Positions 13,234-26,269 are shown, numbered from the stretch's first letter. The stretch is DNA of 64,000 nucleotides from Paramacrobiotus metropolitanus (GCF_019649055.1 NW_026570271.1:806001-870000), one strand, 5' to 3'. Numbers and translations: made by a program. The notes: generated by a model not told the origin, from the sequence alone.

Positions 13234-13923
13234 ATCGTGCCGTAATATTACTAAACTAAAAGGTATCTAATCGACTACGATGACGTCACGATGGAGAGAC
13301 GCACTGTGCGACGCATGGGTAACCCCTGCGGGTTTTGTGTTTATCAAAACTTTCAAATTCATTTAATTCGTTTGTAGTAGGGCTCAACAAATGCAGCAAA
13401 AAATTCTGAGTGGGAAAAATAAAAGTTCGTAAGTGATCTTTTGCCAAAGACCTCCATGCTAAGCAAAAATCTACGAAAGTCTTAGATTTTTGGTTTTCGA
13501 TCAAACGAAACGGCCAAAACCTGATCAGTCAATCAAAATAGAACAGATTAAATTTTATCGATCGACCAAAGGCATCAGAACTTTTGATTTCGACTCAAAA
13601 CAAGTGATTTTTGCTTAGCATACTAAGCATAGAGGTCTATGGCAAGCTGCCTCGTAGACCTTGGCAATCAAGAATTACGTAAATCGATAAAGTTTCATAT
13701 TCCTGACAACATTTTGCTTACCAAATTTCACTTTACATACTTCAAATTTTCTCCCGCATTTTTTGAGCCATAGTACGAGCGGAATCTGAAAGTTTTGATA
13801 AACACAAAACCCGCACGGGCTGCCCACGCGTCACACAGTGCGTCTCCTCCACCGTGACGTCATCGTACAAAGTGCAAGCTCGATTAAATACCTCAGTATT
13901 TAGTAATATTATGATCGTGCATA
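13234..13923. repeat. Large imperfect foldback (inverted repeat)
   Basis: Outer arms 13234-13360 and about 13786-13923 are inverted copies sharing taatattactaaa, cgatgacgtcacg, gagacgcactgtg and ggttttgtgtttatcaaaac. A nested inner pair, about 13449-13472 and 13607-13639 (gacct(c/t)(c/t)atgct...aagcaaaaatc), keeps the same symmetry. Together they form a palindrome of roughly 690 bp centred near 13.55-13.58 kb. The right arm runs into a kinase relic. Confidence 0.75.
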
Positions 13924-14106
13924 AAAGAGCCAAAATTCCAGATATCGGTGGCCCGTTCCGGCGCTGACGTTTCCAGCTCACCGAAGCGCCTCATCGTTTT
14001 GGGTAACATGCTGAAGACGGTGCCCCGCAAACTCATCCCATCGGCGCTTGGCGGTACGGGTGGTGTCGTGCAACAGCTGAATAAAATTATCTTGGCACCC
14101 GATTAA
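13893..14106 (-). pseudogene. Kinase-domain relic
   Basis: Minus-strand translation aligns with the kinase at the left edge from the metal-binding loop to subdomain IX: LRGTVFSMLPKTMRRFGELE and ATDIWNFGSFMHD match HLHGTVRYMSPEMLKRFGELD and ATDIWSVGCIIHD. It reaches a TGA at 13893-13895, and the SPE motif is changed to LPK. No other exon of the gene is present. A short degraded copy in inverted orientation relative to the edge gene. Confidence 0.7.
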
Positions 14107-15150
14107 TACTGTGTAACGGCGCCTAGGGTGAATTTTTAAAAAGTATATTCCCTAGCTTCGGATCTTCGTGTATTATTTGCTGATTGCAGAGTTATCGGCA
14201 ATATGTCGCGGACAGCACAGTGAGCGCGTCCTTTCTAAGGTCGAGGTGTTTCCTTTTATCCTTGACAGTTTCAAATCCAAATCGCAAGAAACAATGTTTT
14301 TTTTCGGTGTTCGTAGTTAATTTTCGATATACCTATACCGTTCGACGCGTCAAACTTAGCTTCCAAAGCGCAAGAAAAATGAATTGGTACTGTTTGGATA
14401 TGCCGTGGGACCTGGGTTATTTGCATTTGTCGGCATTTTGGTTACGTGTATTCCCAGATTTGTGCAACATGCTTTATGTACTGTAGCAAGTGCCTGCCCC
14501 TGGCCGGACGTCGCACACGTTACGAGAATATCGCGCAAGAATATGCGTCATTTTCCGTGTATCTGTACTCTGTGGTGCAAGTTCGTTTAGCGGCTACAGT
14601 AATTTGTATGAGGTAGGCCACTATGTTATAGACGGAAACGTACATTGGTTGAAAAGCCGCTAGCGCGCACGTAATCCGGCTGCTGAGATAAAAACGAATT
14701 AAATTGGAAAAAAAGTTGAACGTATTGTCATGCTTCAAAGGAAAGTATACATATATTCGAGAAGTTGAACTTTCTAAATATTTTTAATGCCCTCGGTACG
14801 ATTACATACGGCTCGTATAAATTATGTGGTAAACCTTCGTATAATGCGAGTAGAATGTTAGCATCCACAAATTAAAACATGCCTCGGCAAAAAATCACTC
14901 AGTACATCGAAATTATTGTAGTTTGGAATGGGAGAACCTCATACATATATTTTTGGGCATGCACGGATGTTATTCCATAAAGCTAATAGAAATCAAGCGT
15001 GTTAAAGATTGCTGTACTAGCTGTAATTGTCCGTTAATACTTACGGTAATACTGATTTGGTGGCATTTCCGTGTTATTAATGATGAAATGAACATCACTA
15101 ACACGACCAAAATATGGAGAAATATTGACCAGCCCCCTGCTTCCACCCAA
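14107..15150. other. Intergenic, nothing recognised
   Basis: About 1 kb. Open frames are short and unsupported. Confidence 0.4.
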
Positions 15151-18100
15151 TCAACTGCGAGGCACCAGGGCTTCTCTGTGGTGTGGCCTCTGGCAAACTT
15201 GTGCATCTCTTCCTTTCGGTTGATAGAATCGGCGTAAAAGCGGTCTGAAATCTCCATTTTTCCATTGTAGCCTCACATGGAGAATCCATTCGTAATACAT
15301 CCGTGAAACAATGACCGTCGATATCAGCAAAATGCCGGGCAGCTGCAGGTATTCTGGAAGGAAAAACCGCGTGATAGGCCACGGGAGCAGGTACCACATC
15401 AGCGGTCTGGCCAAGAGCAGAATAATAACACGACCAGCTCCCATCGGGTTAGCGCAGGCACATGGTATGCAAAGTAATCTGTAAGTTGACAAACCGCTTA
15501 CGTTATGTTCAAGGATTTCTGTATGTTCAGCGTTGCAATATGGTATTTTCATAGGGGACTAGTATAGCCTAGTTATTAATAGATAGTATTCAAAGTTGGG
15601 TTTTGCGGTTTTTGGTATCATACCTCCCTCGTGACGGCATTAAACAATCCAGAGCGCCAGAGAAGAGAACAACGAAAAACCCGACTTCGCCCACTACTAA
15701 AAGCAAGAACGGGAACGCCGCCAGATAGAAAAGCGTTCCACTCCAGACAAGAAAAGCGATTTCCATTGTCGGCATAATAACCGATAGGTCAGATAAAATG
15801 GTGACATTAGTCGTATTTCCCAGGATACTACCCACATCCGCCTAATACGAAACCATAGCCACAGCCGGCTTCAGCACCTACGTACGTATACAGTATGACC
15901 GGAGGCCATCATAGTCATTATTATTCTCGTTGTGCGTACGTATATTTTGACGTACCATTAATGAATAGAAAGAATCAACTAATGTGAATTTACTGGGTAT
16001 TAGAATGTTGTTGTAAAACTGCTACTCGTAGTACAGGTAGCTGGAATCAAATTTATCCATCTTGAGAAAATTTATGCGCAGCACTCGCATGGAAGAACTT
16101 CAGTAAATTACGTACTTACCTGGATGTCAAGTGAGGAATTGGCAGCGCAGCTTATAACAGCAGAAACAGGATGGCTGACATAACCAGACACTTGTGGAAA
16201 GGGTTGAATGTACAAGCCCATCCAACAATTCTTTGACCGCTGTAAGCGGGAATTTAAAGAAACGTGGGCTTGAGCCATTTACTGTGCTTCGACACATCAC
16301 GCCACATGAGTCTGCGTATTCAACGTAAATAAGCAACAAATCTGCCAGGATCTTTACAAATCTATTCCAGTGCGATATGAGAAGGTCTTCCACGCAGGTG
16401 GCGCTCGAATTGAGTACTGATATTTTGTTCCATATTTCGTTTCATGAATGGTAGTTCATAAACTGATCTGTTTCTTTTGTAGCTACTGGTAATTTAACTA
16501 TGATAGTTCTAACTGCGATCTGTTTGGTTTTGTTGATTAACCTGATAATTTTAACTGTGATGATGCTTTATCGGTGATTAATTGTGATCTGATATATTAT
16601 TGTTGGTTGAATATTTATAAATATATCTGCCACTACACTACGATGCGTAATTGCATTACTGTGCGCGATTTATATGCGCTGCGCTTACAGCGGTCAAAGA
16701 ATTGTTGGATGGGCTTGTACAACGAATCCACGTTGAAGAAGACACCCGTACAGTACGAAAGTAGTCCAAGCCAAACTTCCAAGGTTCGTAAAAGATCTGT
16801 CCCGGATTCATCGCTGTCACTTTCGCAAGAAGTTGCATCGGACTTTTCTGGATCAGTTGGATGTGGTTGGCATCCGTATAACCACCTGTGCAATCAACTC
16901 AAGTTTAATATAATTTTTTGTACTGGTTGTAGGCTATTGTTACAGCAATTTCTACTGCTTTAGCTTACAGTGGTCAATGGAAATGTGCAGTTGCCCTGTG
17001 AACCGGTGCGCTCCGGGCAACGCACGAAACACGTAAACTCTTGATGCGTTAACGAAAAAAACATTAAACAATTAATTACAAGACAAGGTAGTTTAAATGC
17101 CAAAGCAGAGTGATTAAACTGAATTCAACACTAAACTAAAGCAATTGAAACAGGAGCTGAGACATTCACGTTTAATGAATGAATGCTTAATTCTTGGTAC
17201 GGTAAAGGTCAAAAAATCAGTGTTAGGCGATTCTTCGAATGTTTGCGTTCTCGTTCGAAATACATAAAATTTTTGTTGACTTTTGCAAATGTCTAACGGG
17301 TAACTGGAGCGATTCAACGTCGAAGCACAGTGTTAAACGCTATAAAAGTAAGCTGAAAACTTATCGAAGGTTCTTGTTAACGCATCAAATCGTTTACTTG
17401 TTTACGCTCGGTTACGTCACGTGGTTTAGGCGACTGCTTCATGCGCGCCGCATAAAGGCTGCACAGAGACAGAGAAGTTGCCCCTCCCAATTTTTCTTGC
17501 AGCTAGGTATCTTTATTACAAGTAAAGTGTCATTTGCACGCAGAAATCCTACGTAGACTATCAACAAAGCCGACCGTGAATAACCATACGATAACGATAT
17601 CGTATTCGTGAACAACGAGACGATAACGATTGTGCATTTCGACGCTAAAAAAGTTGAGCGTTTTACCTGATTTTGTTCCACAGAGCCCACAGATAACTTT
17701 CACACATCCACAATCCCGATATTCTTCCGCAGCAGTACATGGAGCACACGGTTATAAAGATCACACAGCAGGGGAAAATTGCTACTTCGCCGTAATGCAT
17801 TGCGATAGTTCGTGCGACTAATCCGACCAACCATAACAATATCGTCGAAAAAAACAGCCAAATGATGATGGCCAGATAGAATAACGGTCCCGCAGCAATT
17901 AGCATGCATACAAGTTTCAGCGGTCCTTGCAATCGGTGTGGGATACTTTTGATGGTGAACAACGCCGGGCGCTGTTCGATTTGTGGTACCGAAGGACTTT
18001 CACTTGGAAGGACAACTTTCACGGTGGCAACCCAGGCGTCTGCAACACAGCGACCCTCCGACTCGGATACTTCATTGATAACGCACGGGGAATCGTTGTA

Positions 18101-19444
18101 GGCAAAGTCGAAGAACCGGCTGATTGCTGGACAAAATGGTAAGTGGTACGATTCATACAGGGCTAAACACCAGTGGCGGTTGGCAAAAAGGTAGCAACAG
18201 AACCACAGGCAGAGCGTTGCGGTGCTGCAGAGGATCAGGCATGTACCGACGAAACCGAAGCGTATATTCAGGATGCTGGGATTTTGCGTATCTTCGTAAA
18301 CTTCTTGCCAGTAAGAGGCCACGCGGTCCCAGAAACATCCATTCACATTCTATTGTAAGACATCGAATAATGATATTTAACAGTACTGCAATGAATAAGC
18401 AGCGTTAGGGTAATTTACCCGGTTCAAGGTATCAGTTTTGTTTACATCCACTAAAACATTCACTTTTTGTTCACTATGAAACACGGTTTCGCATTGTTTA
18501 TGTCATTTTACGTACACTTTATCCAGTCGTTTCACATTTGTACACATTTAACGGGTAACGTTCTTGCCCGCAACAATCTCTTGCTGAAATACGAGGATGA
18601 CAAATTAAAATACTGTAGACAAAATTTTTAAATGTATTTTCTTGCATAGGGATTTATTTTCAGTTTTTCTGAAACTGTGCTATAAAAAGGTGGACTGATT
18701 TAGTTCCAACTAAAACTTTTCCTAAAACAGCAAAAAAAATTCAAAAATTTTCTTTTTATTCATGTTAGATTTCAAAAAATTTCAAATGTTTGTCCATTTC
18801 AATTGTCCATATTGCAACAGCTTTATGTTGCGCCCACAAGCGGTTTTTCTGGTCATAGTTACAAATTACCTGACTGTAAAATGACTACAATGTAATGGCA
18901 TATAAAAGCTGTGTTATCATACACCGCAGTGCTTGGTTAACTTAAATATCACGCAAGCCTTGTATGTCCAGTAACATTCCAGTACTCACGTATTCTAGAT
19001 AATTGAGAACGCTGTCGAAATCCGTTCTTTTCCGTGGATCGGCTCTGGTTGGTCTCCAATTAGGTAGAATGCGCGTAGCAAAAGTCACGGACAGTTGGCA
19101 AGCTACCCAAAGTACCACAAAAGCCTCGACAACGATCTCTTGGTATGCCCAGGTTAGGTCTCTCTGGAGTAGAGATATCAAATTCACACGGGATTTTCTC
19201 ATTTCTGCAAATTTTTAAGGAATGATTCTAAGACAAACTTTTATCAGTCTGATAGCTCCCGACTGTGGGAACAAAAAATGGCAGCTTTCATAATGCACTT
19301 TCATAATGTAGTACATATAATATTATATAAAGAATATGAGTTAGGTTAAGTGAATAAATTACTCGACTGCTGTATGTTGTCCACGTGGAAAAGTTCCGCC
19401 AGGCCCGATCGATCTTGCAGCCTCAAGATCCGCTCTCTTCCCAT
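15151..19444 (-). pseudogene. Multi-pass membrane protein gene, copy 2, interrupted by a MITE
   Basis: Exons 19363-19444 (start ATG), 18990-19204, 17667-18349, 16120-16885, 15624-15877 and 15151-15478, with phases 1,0,2,0,2. Leaving out the inserted 501 bp and its 6-bp target duplication, exon 4 is 259 bp, exactly as in copy 1, and the coding length would be 1821 bp (606 aa). About ten hydrophobic segments; sequons in exons 4 and 5 (NSS, NTTNVT); a hydrophilic loop in exon 3 with an acidic patch. No family recognised. Two independent lesions: the MITE-like insertion at 16215-16715 brings stops into exon 4, and TAG at 15842-15844 replaces the Trp codon seen in copy 1 (VSYWADV). Copies 1 and 2 are tandem paralogues about 11.4 kb apart in the same orientation. 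Confidence 0.75.
16215..16715. mobile_element. MITE-like element with 34-bp terminal inverted repeats
   Basis: Termini 16215-16248 and 16682-16715 are exact inverted copies (34 bp, beginning agcccatccaacaattcttt). The 501-bp element is flanked by the 6-bp direct repeat tgtaca (16209-16214 and 16716-16721). It has no transposase and lies inside exon 4 of membrane-protein copy 2, whose empty-site length is known from copy 1. Because tgtaca is itself palindromic, the true target duplication could be shorter (for example gtac or ta), so the superfamily is left open. Confidence 0.88.
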
Positions 19445-20512
19445 GTGCTCCTAAGACCGGAACCGAGGTGGGATATTCATCTCGCTGCCGTTCGCAGTGT
19501 AACGTTGCTTTAACTATCAGCTTTACTTTGTACTTATATATCGATCTGCAGAACGATTGAAAATGCGTTTTAGCGGCTGACTCCCGTACGAGCGGACCTG
19601 TCAGACGTACGGATTGATTCTCTGTCAGTCAATAGAACAGCGCTCTTACTTCTGATTGCAGACAGTGTGCATTGTTTGTTGTGCTGTGCATTGTTGCATT
19701 GTTTCTGAATACTTAAATCGAGAATATTTTGTATATTCGTTTATTTTGATGAGTTAAGCATGTGTTTAGGTTTGCATGGTTACGTAATTGCGGATGATTA
19801 TAATGCTTATTTACTACTGTGTTTGTCTAATAAGCTACCTATCAATGAATAAGCGAACTGTGGGCACCGGCACTCATTAGCGCTAGCGGTATGCGCGTCG
19901 CTTACAGGTTGAAATTTGTTTATGCGTATAATTTTTGTTACCCCCATAAAACTAGATTTGGTCGTGGTGATTGTTTACATAAGAATTCAAGTTATTCGGC
20001 TGCTATGAAAAGTAGAATCACTGAAAAGCAGTAAGTATATCTTTTCACTATGATTATGAAACAATTATTGTGGTTAGTTGACAACCAATGACACGCGTCA
20101 ATGATTTGGTGTCATCCTACAACCGGGCTGGACTAACCTTCTTTCTATCTTTCTGGTTGTAGAGAAACTGATAATGTGGGCATGTTTCACTCAACTGGTC
20201 CTGTTTGTCGGCGACGGTTCAACCACGGCGGAATCGGCAATTTTATTGTGTGTAACTACCGCTGGTAAAGAAGTATACAATATACAGGGTTCTTGCCAAT
20301 GCGGTAATTATCTTGAAACGGTTCATCGATGCATTTGATGTCTACAAAGCCCGCATCACTTTATTTACGCAGCGTTTACAAATCCGCAGAATGCTGTGAA
20401 GGACTACAGTCGCCATGGAGTAAGCAACAGATTTACCTAAGACGGCCGGAAAAGCCAGCAGCCAGTAAAGGCCACAGTCAAACGCCGGTGGAATTTCGTA
20501 TGATCACAACGA
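19445..20512. other. Intergenic, nothing recognised
   Basis: Left part is upstream flank of membrane-protein copy 2, partly duplicated upstream of copy 1. No gene or RNA recognised. Confidence 0.4.
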
Positions 20513-20576
20513 AGTTCTTTCTTCCATAAAAATTCTCGCCGGAAGGCCGGCGAAATTTCTTGTGGAAGAAAGAACT
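20513..20576. repeat. 30-bp-arm stem-loop
   Basis: Arms 20513-20542 and 20547-20576 pair at 26 of 30 positions around a 4-nt loop (aagg). The right-arm core tttcttgtggaagaaa recurs exactly at 39673-39688, with further loose similarity on its right, so the hairpin may belong to a dispersed repeat family. Confidence 0.7.
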
Positions 20577-22754
20577 AACTCTGGCGGGTGGTGAAATTAA
20601 TACGGCTTGAAGTCGCCCATTTCGATAAATTTCACTATGTCCGTGGTAATTCCAGCAGCCTAAGAGGCGGATACGCGCAACCCTACGTATGGCAAGGATA
20701 TCAATGCAGATAATAAATTCGCTAATACCGGTAAACGAAATTTATGAAATATCTAATACGATAAAATTGTACTGCATGTTATAAATAACGAGTAACTACA
20801 TAATGGATGTAGAGTGTCAACATCTTTCCCGTATTGTTCGATGAATAAAAAACGTTCGTTTACGCATTAAAAATTTAGATCTGGAGTTCACAGCTAGGCC
20901 TGAGTATGAAGCCATGTACCCGGTCAATTCCCTTAAATGTAAAACTTAAATCTGAAAAAAACTAAAATCAATACCCTGGCAGATCTCGTACAGCATTTAC
21001 GTGCCGTTTTTTTTAGTCACGATGTAACTGCCAAAGCGTAACATTGAAAGACTGACTATTCTTACAAGGTTAGAAAGGCTACTGATTGCATCTCTACGGT
21101 AGTCCATTTATATAAACAAAAACCGGGGTAAATACATACGGTACAACATCCTCTTAACAACAGAGGACTGCTAGACTGGAATCTTGTTCAAGCATTGCAC
21201 CTCTAGATGGTTGCATCGGCTGCATTACATTACATAGCCAAATCGGCTGCATAACATCACAGTTACGGTACAAATATCAAGAACAAACGTTAGCAATTCG
21301 AAATTGTATTCGACTTCCATGCGCAGAAGATAATGCCTATAGGTTTATTAATTTTTTCCATAAAGGCGGAAATGGTTGTTTGTTATTGGTGTATGATTGT
21401 TAAATGCCGCGCACGCCAGTTGAGAGCTTCATAAAGTTCATCTCCAGTAGTGCAGAGCATGATTGTACATGCCGCTGCTCACGGTATTTTTAAGTTATGT
21501 GCCACCGAAGTATTGAAATATCAAAGAGACGAAAAATTCCAGGTGGCTTGGAAGATCATTCAACCCGAGACCCTCACCGATTTCCCCAGCCGATAACGCA
21601 TGAAGACGATCCTGCTTATTTGACAGAATTAAAAATGGAGAATTCTAAAGTTCGTCTGCAGTGACCTAATATGTTGCAAGATCTTTACCGTTCAACAAAT
21701 ATGGCCGCATCGGCATTTGCCCCGTTTACTAAATACTATAAGTGTGGTGAGATTGTATACGACTAATACGAGTACAGGTGTATGTAAAGAACGGTAATTG
21801 AGCTAGACGTTTCATCGATATCAAATAGATTTATCTCCGTCATATTACAATAATTTTGGATGAGAATTATCAGATATTTGCGTTTAAGACATACCAACAC
21901 CAGTGTGTGGTTCTTCTTGGGCTTTGCTCATTCGCTGTCGATCGTTAGATTCCACCACGTAAATAACCGCTTTTGCACCTTGGAAGAAATGATGCTATAA
22001 AGAGCGCACCCGAAATCATGTTCGGAAATGACAATCTAACCAATCCCTCTGTCAACTGCAAGAAAGGTTACCGAGTCAAATGGACAGTAACATGTACGCG
22101 CACACTGTGTGTGTATAATTACATTATTTCTGTTTTCATGAAATGTTTTAATCGTTTCGGTATTAAAATCGGTATGATATTGACGGCTTATGTAGTAACT
22201 CCTGCGCCAACGACTATCACTGGAGATTCAGCGCGGAAATGCTGCATCCATCCTTGGTACGATGGATGAAGTGGATAGTTTGAATGAAGTTTTGCTGTTG
22301 TAAATTGTATCGCGTGTTCCCTTTCTTTCCAGAAATGTGTGTTGGTAACATAAAAGTTATGTCAAATTATGCGATCGATGAGTAAACCTGAATATTCCTA
22401 GCTGTAAAAAACTTTAACTGTCATGCGAGTTCACACAAACTGCCGTACTGGCGTACCCCGCCTGGCCACAGATATACCGCACAGTAAAAGTGAGATTCTT
22501 ATAAGAAACTGTTTCCACATCGAATCCTACAAAAATTGGTTGTATGGACAGCAATTATAATGGTCGCCGGTCTTTCAAAAGGTTTATTATGTACTTATTA
22601 AAGGTAAGTAGAAGAAAACTATGAGTGTAAGCTGTGTAAACCCCTCAAGTCAAACCAGTAAAGTGTACAGTACAGCTTTTGATTTCACTCAATGTATCAT
22701 TACCCTTGCATGATTACTTCAGAAAACAAAATGCCCAATGTCGCATATCCCACG
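20577..22754. other. Gene-free stretch
   Basis: About 2.2 kb, AT-rich, downstream of SMYD copy A. Only short unsupported open frames (for example 21973-22269 plus). Nothing recognised. Confidence 0.45.
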
Positions 22755-25700
22755 CTATTTACTGTTACGAAAAACTTTCTTGATGTCGTGCACCAAGGCA
22801 ATGGTACGTGTGAGCATGTCCCGTCTTTCCATGGCCTGCTTAGAAAACTCCCCATACAGAGTCACGAAGATATCGGCGGATTCGTGGGAGTAATTGAGAA
22901 TAACCGGACAAGCCGTGTCCAACATCGCCTGCAGTTGCTCCTTTTCCGCTGCCGGCACCTGACCAGCCCGCTGGACCACAAGTTTCTTGAGAGCAATAGC
23001 CGCCGACATTCCGGCCAGCGACAGAACAATAGCGCGAGAGACTTCGTATTTCGGGTAAATATTTCTGCAAAAAAACTTTTTGATTAAATCCTTTAACAAG
23101 GTTTGTTCAAAGTACAAGAGATTTGCGAAACCACATTGACACACATCGAAACACATTCATACGTGCTTTAATGGCCTATTTTCGTAAATTCCGATAAATA
23201 CAGCGTTCTAATTATTCGGGAGTACTAACGGCAACACGCCAAATTTTATTAAACAGAATGAACACATGCCGAATTACCGTGCACAAACGATGAACTCCTG
23301 CATCATTTTCCAGCCCTCTTCAAAGCGATTGTCATCGTACAGCGTCCTTGGTAATCCCCAGCCGCACACGTAACGGATATGCGCATCCGGCTGCAGAATG
23401 TCGACCGCGTCCATCTCCTTGCATAGATCCATCATCATGGGCACGTGGAGTTCTTTCCGAAAGCGAATCTTCACGTTCTCATGCTGCTGCAAGAAACGAC
23501 GGAAGCGCACCAACCGTTCCTTGTTCAGCGCACCGCACTCCGAACAGGGCTGCAGAGCACGGTCGTCGCTGGGAATTCGATTCGGACAGCCCATGTTCAC
23601 GCATTTCAGTGGATTGATGTCGGCATCCTGCAACAAAAACGAAATCTTCAAACAATGATGTCAACTTAGAACAAATTCAGTACACCTTTTTACATCATTT
23701 AGCTTATACTGGTCATCTAAAATTGGTAGTTTATTTGCTTCAACGTGCATTACTAATTTTAGAATGTGTACATGTTATGTAGGTTATTTATTTATTTTTG
23801 CATTCGTTTACTCATTTCAGTTTAATAAAAATTTTTTGAATTACTGACGCGCTGAGACGAACTTCACGTACGTATTGCGGAGAGCATTTGCGGCATGTGC
23901 AGGGATATCCGTGCAGTTTTTCGAACTCCGCACGACGCTCGGCTCGTGTCATATAGAACGGTTCCGGCATGATATTGTATCTCAGCTGCAAAAGAATGCA
24001 CTTTCCATAACTGCAAAAGAACTGAGCCACTTCTGTGTTAACGTCAAGCCTAGCCAGTGAAAAGGCTACAGACGGTGGACAGTTAGTTGAAGGTTTGATG
24101 TTGCGAGAAATTTCACCGACATCTTTCTGTCCGGTGTAGTTGCTGATATCCTCCACAGCGTGTATGGTCAAACGTCGTCCTCGAAAAGTCAGCACGACAT
24201 TTGTATCCCAGCACACCGGTGTCATAAGACGAGGTGACGCGAGTGGATAAACCGCTGTACCAATGCGTGCCACACCGTTCAGCGTATCCTCGATGGGCAT
24301 AGCGTTGTAGGCGATATTCGCAGAAAAGGTGACCATGTCGGCAAGGAAAACCCCAGCTTGGGATCCGTGATCTTCGACAAGGAACTGAGAACAGACATAC
24401 ATGTATAAATATTAATTATTCAGTTTATTAGAATTCATGGGACAAAACAGATGGCACTGTATTTCGAGCAAACGAAGATGTCCGGTGTTGCCTGCCGGTG
24501 CAGTAGATGTTCTAACAATTTTGCAACACGTTGTTGGAGTACTACAGATACAATCGCGCGCCGCGGTCAGCAAGAATGAGGAACATCCCAGTAACTAGAA
24601 TAACGTATTCATAACAAACTTACAGCTGTTCTTTCTTATTAAGTCGCGCTAATTTTGGATTGGACGGCAGCATGTTCCACAGTTCCTTGGCGGTTTTGAG
24701 ACCGAACCCCGGAATATCCACCATAACGCCCAGCTGGAAGAAACAGAGCTCGTCAAGCATGGCAAAAACATGTGTTAAGCGCCACAAAGCCGAAGTCTGC
24801 CTTTGGGGAAATAGGCCCCGTACTTTCAAAGCTACAGTCGAAAATCGAGAAGATGGAGGAGAATCAAGGAACGTTTTGATACCGGCAAATAACTTTAAAT
24901 ATTTATTTTAAGATTTCTGGAAAACGTTATAACCACGGTTGTGGTGCACATCTGGCCACGCACTACTGTCATACAGTTTTTAGTGCGAGTTTCAAGAGGA
25001 TTGAACCATAATCTGAAATTTGCTCTCATAAAGTGTTCAGGCTTTTAATCTCTCAACAACCGGATATTGCGCGCACAGAGGTTTTCAAACCAACGTGTAA
25101 AACAGAAACCATATGATCATAAGGCACCTTGAATTTATTGATCAACTTGGCGATGAGATCACGAGGAACGTCCAGGCTGCTGTACTTTGTGCTGCTGCTC
25201 GAGGCCGATGGTCCGCGATCGGTCTCCAAGGAGCCATCCGACTGATTGGTTTGCTTCAGCAGGCTGCATTCCAGCTTATGCTCCCACTTCCAGTCGTCAG
25301 ACTAGTCAGTCAAAAGGCTGTCAAGTCGTAATGTCACCTACTATGATTTAATTGGTCTTCTGTTAGTGCTTTTACTGCAGCAATGCGCAGTACTTGCCTT
25401 TTCAGACAACTAAGTACTATACAGCATGATGAATGATGCAGTTCAGTGTCTGCACTTGTCCCAAAACATTCGTACAATCGTCAAAACTATTTTCTATCAG
25501 TTATTCTTTGAGAATTAAGACAGTTACTAGAGTGTTTTTCTTTTACGATAGTTTTGCGGAATGACGGAGTATGTCATTCCGCAAAACTGGTGTTTGCCCG
25601 TGACTGGATCGTAAACTAGAAAACCTTCCAAATTTTAGAGAGTCATACCTGGCAAGTCACGTTACAGTAGCGGTGCAGCTTGCATCCCGAACATGTTCGC

Positions 25701-25852
25701 AGTTCCTGACTTTCCCGCAGGCAGGAGGCACAACGCGTTTTGTAGGCACTACTCGTCAGTACCCAGATCAAAGGATCGTAGCATGCCACAAGATCGCCTG
25801 ACTTAAAAGAACGCCTGCCAGAAGCAGCCTGCGAAGTCTCAATAGTTGCCAT
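22755..25852 (-). CDS. SMYD-like SET/MYND protein, copy A (one apparent frameshift)
   Basis: Exons 25649-25852, 25128-25301, 24624-24733, 24121-24384, 23872-23985, 23278-23627, 22755-23064. Order: MYND zinc finger (CASCLRESQELRTCSGCKLHRYC...C, completed by EHKLEC in exon 2), a linker, an IPGFGLKTAKELW helix, SET core (AVYPLASPRLMTPVCWDTNVV, then FRGRRL), post-SET CTCRKC, a four-cysteine C(x4)C...CSEC module, and a helical C-terminal domain. Exon 4 is 264 bp where the family needs 265: relative to copy B one base is missing in the run at 24347-24354 (aaaacccc on the plus strand), shifting the frame before the SET core. All else is open (about 508 aa if the base is real). Closest paralogue is copy B. 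Either a young pseudogene or an uncorrected homopolymer error. Confidence 0.75.
25550..25588. repeat. Perfect 16-bp hairpin in intron 1 of SMYD copy A
   Basis: Arms 25550-25565 (agttttgcggaatgac) and 25573-25588 are exact reverse complements around a 7-nt loop. No poly-U tail or known motif, so no function is assigned. Confidence 0.75.
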
Positions 25853-26269
25853 CCCAGTTTACAATTTCGGTGACTTGCGTATACTTAACTCGAACTTAAA
25901 TATAAAATTTGATTACAAGCTAAACGAGGCAGCGAAAAGCAACAGTCGTGCCATGAACTTTGAAATTTGAGTTGCAGGCATTTCAAATTTCGACCGATTC
26001 AAAATTAATGTTTTCCACGGTGATCAGTCACGCATCAGTCGGCATCACAGGCCGCAAATCTCGACTTCTTTATGGTTGCCAAACCGCACGGAGATGGCTG
26101 GCTGTATGCAATGGCCGGTAAGCGAAGGAGGTGTGATTTTGCCATTTTGGGTATGTTTAGGTTAATTAACCCAAAAACTCTCTCGCGAAGGAGTTTCTGC
26201 ATCGAAACCATGTCGATACGGTATACGGTTGGAATACGAGACCCATTTTAAAGCCCAGTAGTGACAGTG

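Noticed and set aside
20641-20660. ggtaattccagcagcc resembles the universal small-subunit rRNA 530-loop sequence
   Set aside because: Only about 12 bases match and the flanks show no rRNA similarity; taken as chance.
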